Shown piece after piece: positions 61,176-64,000 of a stretch of DNA of 64,000 nt. The position numbers and the translations under genes were made by a program. Every line of letters begins with the position of its first letter. Within the stretch, counting starts at the first letter, position 1. The stretch covers positions 2,962,501 through 3,026,500 of the forward strand of contig NZ_OX030782.1 in the NCBI RefSeq assembly GCF_943733665.1, given 5' to 3'. Source of the stretch: Aquimarina sp. Aq107 (lineage in GTDB: Bacteria > Bacteroidota > Bacteroidia > Flavobacteriales > Flavobacteriaceae). Under the pieces are notes generated by a model that ran no database searches, had not been told where the DNA came from, and saw only the letters and a list, made by a program, of their open reading frames with translations.

Positions 61176-62309
61176 ATGAATCAAGATTTATTTAAAAAAA
61201 AGCGCTTAATTTCCCTATTAAAAAAAATGATTTTAATATTTAGTTTTACATTCCTCCTTTTGGAGATTGTACTAGCTATCTATACGAATAATAGCAATCT
61301 TAATATTGAAATCCCAACATACTCTTTAGAGAATACTCAGAGTTTTTGGTATGACATTAATGAAAATTTTGGAACCTCTCATCTCCCAAATAATAATTAT
61401 AGGCAAAAAAAAACATGCTTTGATGTAACTTATCAATCCAATTCCAAAGGTTTTAGAGATCAAGAAAGAACTATGAAAAGTTCTAATAGGAGAGTATTGG
61501 TTATTGGAGATTCATTTATCGAGGGTGTAGGTGTATCTAGAGAGTTCAGATTATCAAATCTATTAGAAAAAGAAAAAAAAATACCACACTTAAATTTTGG
61601 AATGGCAGGCAATTTTGGATCTACGCAATATTACCTGTTATATAAAACATTAGCTAGTTCTTACACTCATGATGCCATTTTAATAGGTGTTTTACCTGCA
61701 AATGACTTTATTGATGATGACTATGAAATAAACTTAAAAATTAATTCGGACCGATATCGACCATATCTCGTTGGAGACTATCCGCATTATTCATTGACCT
61801 ATCATCTGGATAGCATCCATAAGTCAAGAGTGCATACTAAGAAACTTAAACCAATTAAAAAAATATTTAAAAATTTCACATATTCATATAACGTTCTTTT
61901 ATATGCTAAATCAGTATTAAAACAATCTATAAAAAAAGATCATAAAATAGTATCTGAAGATGAAATTCCTGGATATTTTAATTATTCAGAAAAGCAATTA
62001 AATCGCCTAAAATATTCATTAGAACAGATTAAATCAATAGCTGGAGAAAGAGAGGTTATGGTTTTTACAATTCCAGTATTAAGAGATATTCAAAATTATA
62101 AAAAACATAAAAATAATCCTTTAGGTAAAGAAATGTCCGCTTTTTGTAAATCTACAGGAATCAAATATTTGGATCTTCTTTTAGAAACAGATAAGATTTC
62201 CAAAAAAGATTCTGAAGAACAGTTTTTAACTTGTGATGGGCATTGGAGTAAAAAAGGAAATGTTTTTGCTAAAAAACATATCCAATCTTTTTTTGATTAT
62301 TACAATTAA
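61176..62309 (+). CDS. Membrane-anchored SGNH hydrolase-like protein (second of two)
   Basis: The 377-aa protein (same length as the first, but sequence diverged) has an N-terminal helix (residues 17-37) and SGNH blocks: VLVIGDSFIEGVGV, NFGMAGNFGSTQYYLL, ILIGVLPANDFIDDD and LTCDGHWSKKGN (Asp-x-x-His). It likely modifies or trims acyl groups on the same glycan. AlgJ/AlgX- or PatB-type O-acetyltransferase helpers have the same blocks, so acyl transfer rather than hydrolysis is possible. Neighbouring sulfotransferase and APS kinase suggest a decorated polysaccharide or lipid. Confidence 0.8.
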   Translation: MNQDLFKKKRLISLLKKMILIFSFTFLLLEIVLAIYTNNSNLNIEIPTYSLENTQSFWYDINENFGTSHLPNNNYRQKKTCFDVTYQSNSKGFRDQERTMKSSNRRVLVIGDSFIEGVGVSREFRLSNLLEKEKKIPHLNFGMAGNFGSTQYYLLYKTLASSYTHDAILIGVLPANDFIDDDYEINLKINSDRYRPYLVGDYPHYSLTYHLDSIHKSRVHTKKLKPIKKIFKNFTYSYNVLLYAKSVLKQSIKKDHKIVSEDEIPGYFNYSEKQLNRLKYSLEQIKSIAGEREVMVFTIPVLRDIQNYKKHKNNPLGKEMSAFCKSTGIKYLDLLLETDKISKKDSEEQFLTCDGHWSKKGNVFAKKHIQSFFDYYN

Positions 62310-62315
62310 TATCTA

Positions 62316-62996
62316 TTACATATTAATCAATTGATTAAACAACTCGTATTCTTCTGGATATTTAGATGTATTAACATCAATGTACTGTGAGTTATTAATA
62401 ATTTTTCCTTCTTTTATATTAGCACTAGGATCCCCACTGGTACCTGTAAAATTAAATGTTTCATATTCCGATTTAAGTGGTGTAGACATCTCTAAAAATT
62501 CACATATCTTATCTAAAATTACATTTGGTGTACGCACTAACTCCTCAGAATTTATAACTAAACACTGATCATTAGATAATTTTTCTCTCAATTTTATTAG
62601 ATAAGACATCCGATCATGATAATATTTTTTTGATTTATCATCTGACCACGGAGTATAATGTTTTTTAGTAAGTGCCATAATACTAGCTACTGACGGATCA
62701 GGAGGTCGTGTCAGAATAATCACTTTAAGATTCTTCTTTAGAAAAATTTTTGAATTCGGAGTTTTCGAATTATGATTTATTTGATCTACATAGACTTTTT
62801 TAAAAAAGTTGAGTGATCTATTCTTTAGTAAGGTCTTAGATTTCATATAAAGTAATTTTAAATTACTCTCATATACTGCATTACTTTCTCCAAGTCCCGC
62901 CATAGTAGAATGTGATAAAAGAATATGAGTTAATAAAGAAGACCTACTCCTCATATGCCCCATTACGAAAATATATTCGATTCTTTTACTTGCCAT
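62316..62996 (-). CDS. PAPS-dependent sulfotransferase
   Basis: The 226-aa protein has the 5'-phosphosulfate loop at its N-terminus (YIFVMGHMRSRSSLLTHIL), and a 3'-phosphate-binding region RPPDPSVASIM near residue 95-105, with Arg and Ser. These are the marks of bacterial sulfotransferases that use PAPS to sulfate sugars or lipids. APS kinase, which makes PAPS, is encoded 44 bases upstream on the same strand. Shorter than typical (about 270-300 aa), but both nucleotide motifs are there. The acceptor is unknown. Confidence 0.83.
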   Translation of the reverse strand: MASKRIEYIFVMGHMRSRSSLLTHILLSHSTMAGLGESNAVYESNLKLLYMKSKTLLKNRSLNFFKKVYVDQINHNSKTPNSKIFLKKNLKVIILTRPPDPSVASIMALTKKHYTPWSDDKSKKYYHDRMSYLIKLREKLSNDQCLVINSEELVRTPNVILDKICEFLEMSTPLKSEYETFNFTGTSGDPSANIKEGKIINNSQYIDVNTSKYPEEYELFNQLINM

Positions 62997-63040
62997 TATA
63001 GTGTGTGAGTTTATATTATATTCAAAAAAAGCAATTCTAT

Positions 63041-63583
63041 TTATAATTTTTCAGGTTCTGTTTTAATAAAACTATGCTCTATCATTTTTTTTAATGAGTT
63101 CTGATAATTTACTTTCTCAGTTTGTATATGCAAATCTGCCTGTTTAGGAGGTTCATATGGATCATCAATCCCTGTAAAATTTTTTATTTCTCCTTTTAGT
63201 ACTTTTTTATATAATCCTTTGGGGTCTCTTTCTATACAATCTTCAATAGAACAATCAACATAAATTAGTTTAAAATCAAAACCGCGACTTTCTATAAGTT
63301 TCTTAGCATCTAATCTATGGTCATTATACGGAGCTATAAGAGAAACAATAACACTGATTCCTTTCTTAAGATAAGAGATCGATAACTCAGCCGTTAACAT
63401 TAACTGCTTATGTCTATCTTCTTTACTAAACCCTAAATCACAGTGCAATGCCTTGCGAAGATCATCTCCATCTAAATGAAAAACTTTATTTTCTCTACTT
63501 GAGTAGTAATTTGTTAAACCTTTTCCCAAAGTAGTTTTCCCACTACCTGACAAACCCGTTAAAAGAATAAAAACTGGTTTCAA
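63041..63583 (-). CDS. cysC: Adenylylsulfate (APS) kinase
   Basis: The 180-aa kinase phosphorylates APS to PAPS, the sulfate donor. Walker A is FILLTGLSGSGKTTLGKGL; the APS-binding stretch is HLDGDDLRKALHCDLGFSKEDR, and the family loop SLIAPYNDHRLDAK and the C-terminal region KNFTGIDDPYEPP complete it. ATP sulfurylase is not in the window. Since it sits beside a sulfotransferase, its PAPS is probably for sulfation rather than for sulfur assimilation, though one cannot exclude a dual use. Confidence 0.93.
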   Translation of the reverse strand: MKPVFILLTGLSGSGKTTLGKGLTNYYSSRENKVFHLDGDDLRKALHCDLGFSKEDRHKQLMLTAELSISYLKKGISVIVSLIAPYNDHRLDAKKLIESRGFDFKLIYVDCSIEDCIERDPKGLYKKVLKGEIKNFTGIDDPYEPPKQADLHIQTEKVNYQNSLKKMIEHSFIKTEPEKL

Positions 63584-63633
63584 TTATGCTACTATTTTAA
63601 TTATTAAAATGATCGTTCTTTTTATATGTATTT

Positions 63634-63792
63634 TTAAAATAAAGAATAGACAAAGGGTGATACAACAGAATTCTCAGTGAAAACTAATAAAGCCCCTAAT
63701 AAAACCAAAACAATAATAATTGGGATCAACCAATACTTTTTTTGACGCATCAAAAACTTCAAAAACTCTAAAAATATCCCTGATTTATTCAT
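63634..63792 (-). CDS. DUF5989 family small membrane protein
   Basis: The 52-aa protein, MNKSGIFLEFLKFLMRQKKY at the start, has one membrane helix (about residues 20-38) preceded by basic residues, and a conserved tail SPFVYSLF. I recognise it as DUF5989, a family usually encoded beside SxtJ and SGNH or carbamoyltransferase genes. The upstream neighbour, 2 bases away, is the SxtJ-like protein. Function is unknown. Confidence 0.75.
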   Translation of the reverse strand: MNKSGIFLEFLKFLMRQKKYWLIPIIIVLVLLGALLVFTENSVVSPFVYSLF

Positions 63793-63794
63793 TG

Positions 63795-64000
63795 TTAATA
63801 TAATTTTTCATAATCGATACTTTCTTTTTTATCTATCCATCCAGTAGTCGTTTTTTTCTTATTTGTAATTCTTAAAACAAAAGTAATTGGAAAAAAAAGT
63901 AAGTAATACACTATCCCTAAAATAACAAAAGAACTGATTTCTCCCAAAATATTACCAACAAATAACCAAACGAATAGAAAAGGATAAAACAATATCGGTA
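63795..64000 (-). CDS. SxtJ-family membrane protein, partial (C-terminal part)
   Basis: The minus strand is open from the window edge to a stop at 63795. Visible residues include FYPFLFVWLFVGNILGEISS, a second hydrophobic segment (FVILGIVYYLLFFPITFVLR) and the tail KKTTTGWIDKKESIDYEKLY. This two-helix pattern with a basic tail is that of SxtJ-family proteins, named from saxitoxin clusters but widespread beside SGNH and DUF5989 genes. The N-terminus lies outside the window; a TTG at 63992 is not a likely start. Confidence 0.7.
   Translation of the reverse strand, partial: PILFYPFLFVWLFVGNILGEISSFVILGIVYYLLFFPITFVLRITNKKKTTTGWIDKKESIDYEKLY

Noticed and set aside
60004..62309. The two SGNH proteins as AlgJ/AlgX-type alginate O-acetylation factors
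   Set aside because: The four SGNH blocks are shared by many families, the genes lie 13 kb from the alginate catabolic locus, and no alginate polymerisation genes are in the window.
1..64000. tRNA, rRNA, CRISPR arrays, insertion sequences, prophage or integrase genes
   Set aside because: None was seen: no repeat-spacer pattern, no transposase or integrase motifs, no conserved tRNA arms.

Overview
The window looks like the chromosome of a marine Flavobacteriaceae bacterium (phylum Bacteroidota). The DNA is AT-rich. Secreted proteins carry type IX secretion (T9SS) C-terminal sorting domains, there is a SusC/SusD pair, and one well-formed Bacteroidota promoter (TTTG-N19-TAnnTTTG) is visible. 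Gene order in the arginine/proline operon is of the flavobacterial kind. The genus cannot be fixed from sequence alone; no rRNA, tRNA, IS element, CRISPR array or prophage was recognised.

Layout. 1-4.5 kb: end of a LysE-type exporter, then a biotin-dependent acyl-CoA carboxylase operon (carrier, biotin carboxylase, carboxyltransferase) and a small membrane protein. 4.6-13.5 kb: a hydroxypyruvate-isomerase-like protein and, divergently, a seven-gene operon (GMC oxidoreductase, gluconate-dehydrogenase-subunit-3-like protein, two sugar isomerase/epimerases, an MFS permease, a Gfo/Idh/MocA oxidoreductase, a DUF1080 protein). Its composition fits an oxidise-then-cleave 3-keto-glycoside pathway. 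13.5-16.2 kb: a PfkB sugar kinase, a stand-alone response regulator and a PAS histidine kinase. 16.4-27.2 kb: one long minus-strand operon interleaving arginine (argG, C, D, F', B, E, H) and proline (proC, A, B) genes behind a GNAT gene. It has a clear intrinsic terminator and a possible arginine-rich leader peptide inside a structured upstream region.

28.1-47.8 kb: an alginate utilisation locus. A FadR-type GntR regulator is followed by SusC, SusD, a two-domain PL6 alginate lyase, an IPT-domain surface lipoprotein, a PL17 oligoalginate lyase, KdgF, an MFS uronate transporter, an SDR reductase, KDG kinase and KDPG aldolase. Together these lead from polymer to pyruvate and glyceraldehyde-3-phosphate. 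A second transcription unit at 44.5 kb encodes a T9SS-secreted protein of unknown function and two tandem jelly-roll lyase-like proteins. The promoters at 28.07 and 44.46 kb share an almost identical double palindrome (TGGTTAACCA, 3 nt, TGG(T/C)..ACCA form), probably the regulator's operator, which ties both units into one regulon.

47.8-50.2 kb: a small envelope/redox group (DUF5777 barrel, OB-fold protein, mono-haem lipoprotein, YceI). 50.4-58.7 kb: a tightly overlapping operon with a nucleotidyltransferase-like protein, two radical SAM proteins of the B12-binding type flanking a SAM methyltransferase, a GT2, an ABC exporter and a GT4. No known product was recognised, and this is the best candidate for an undescribed biosynthetic system here. 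58.7-64 kb: another GT4, two membrane-anchored SGNH proteins, a sulfotransferase, APS kinase and the DUF5989/SxtJ pair, suggesting a sulfated and possibly acylated surface glycan or lipid.
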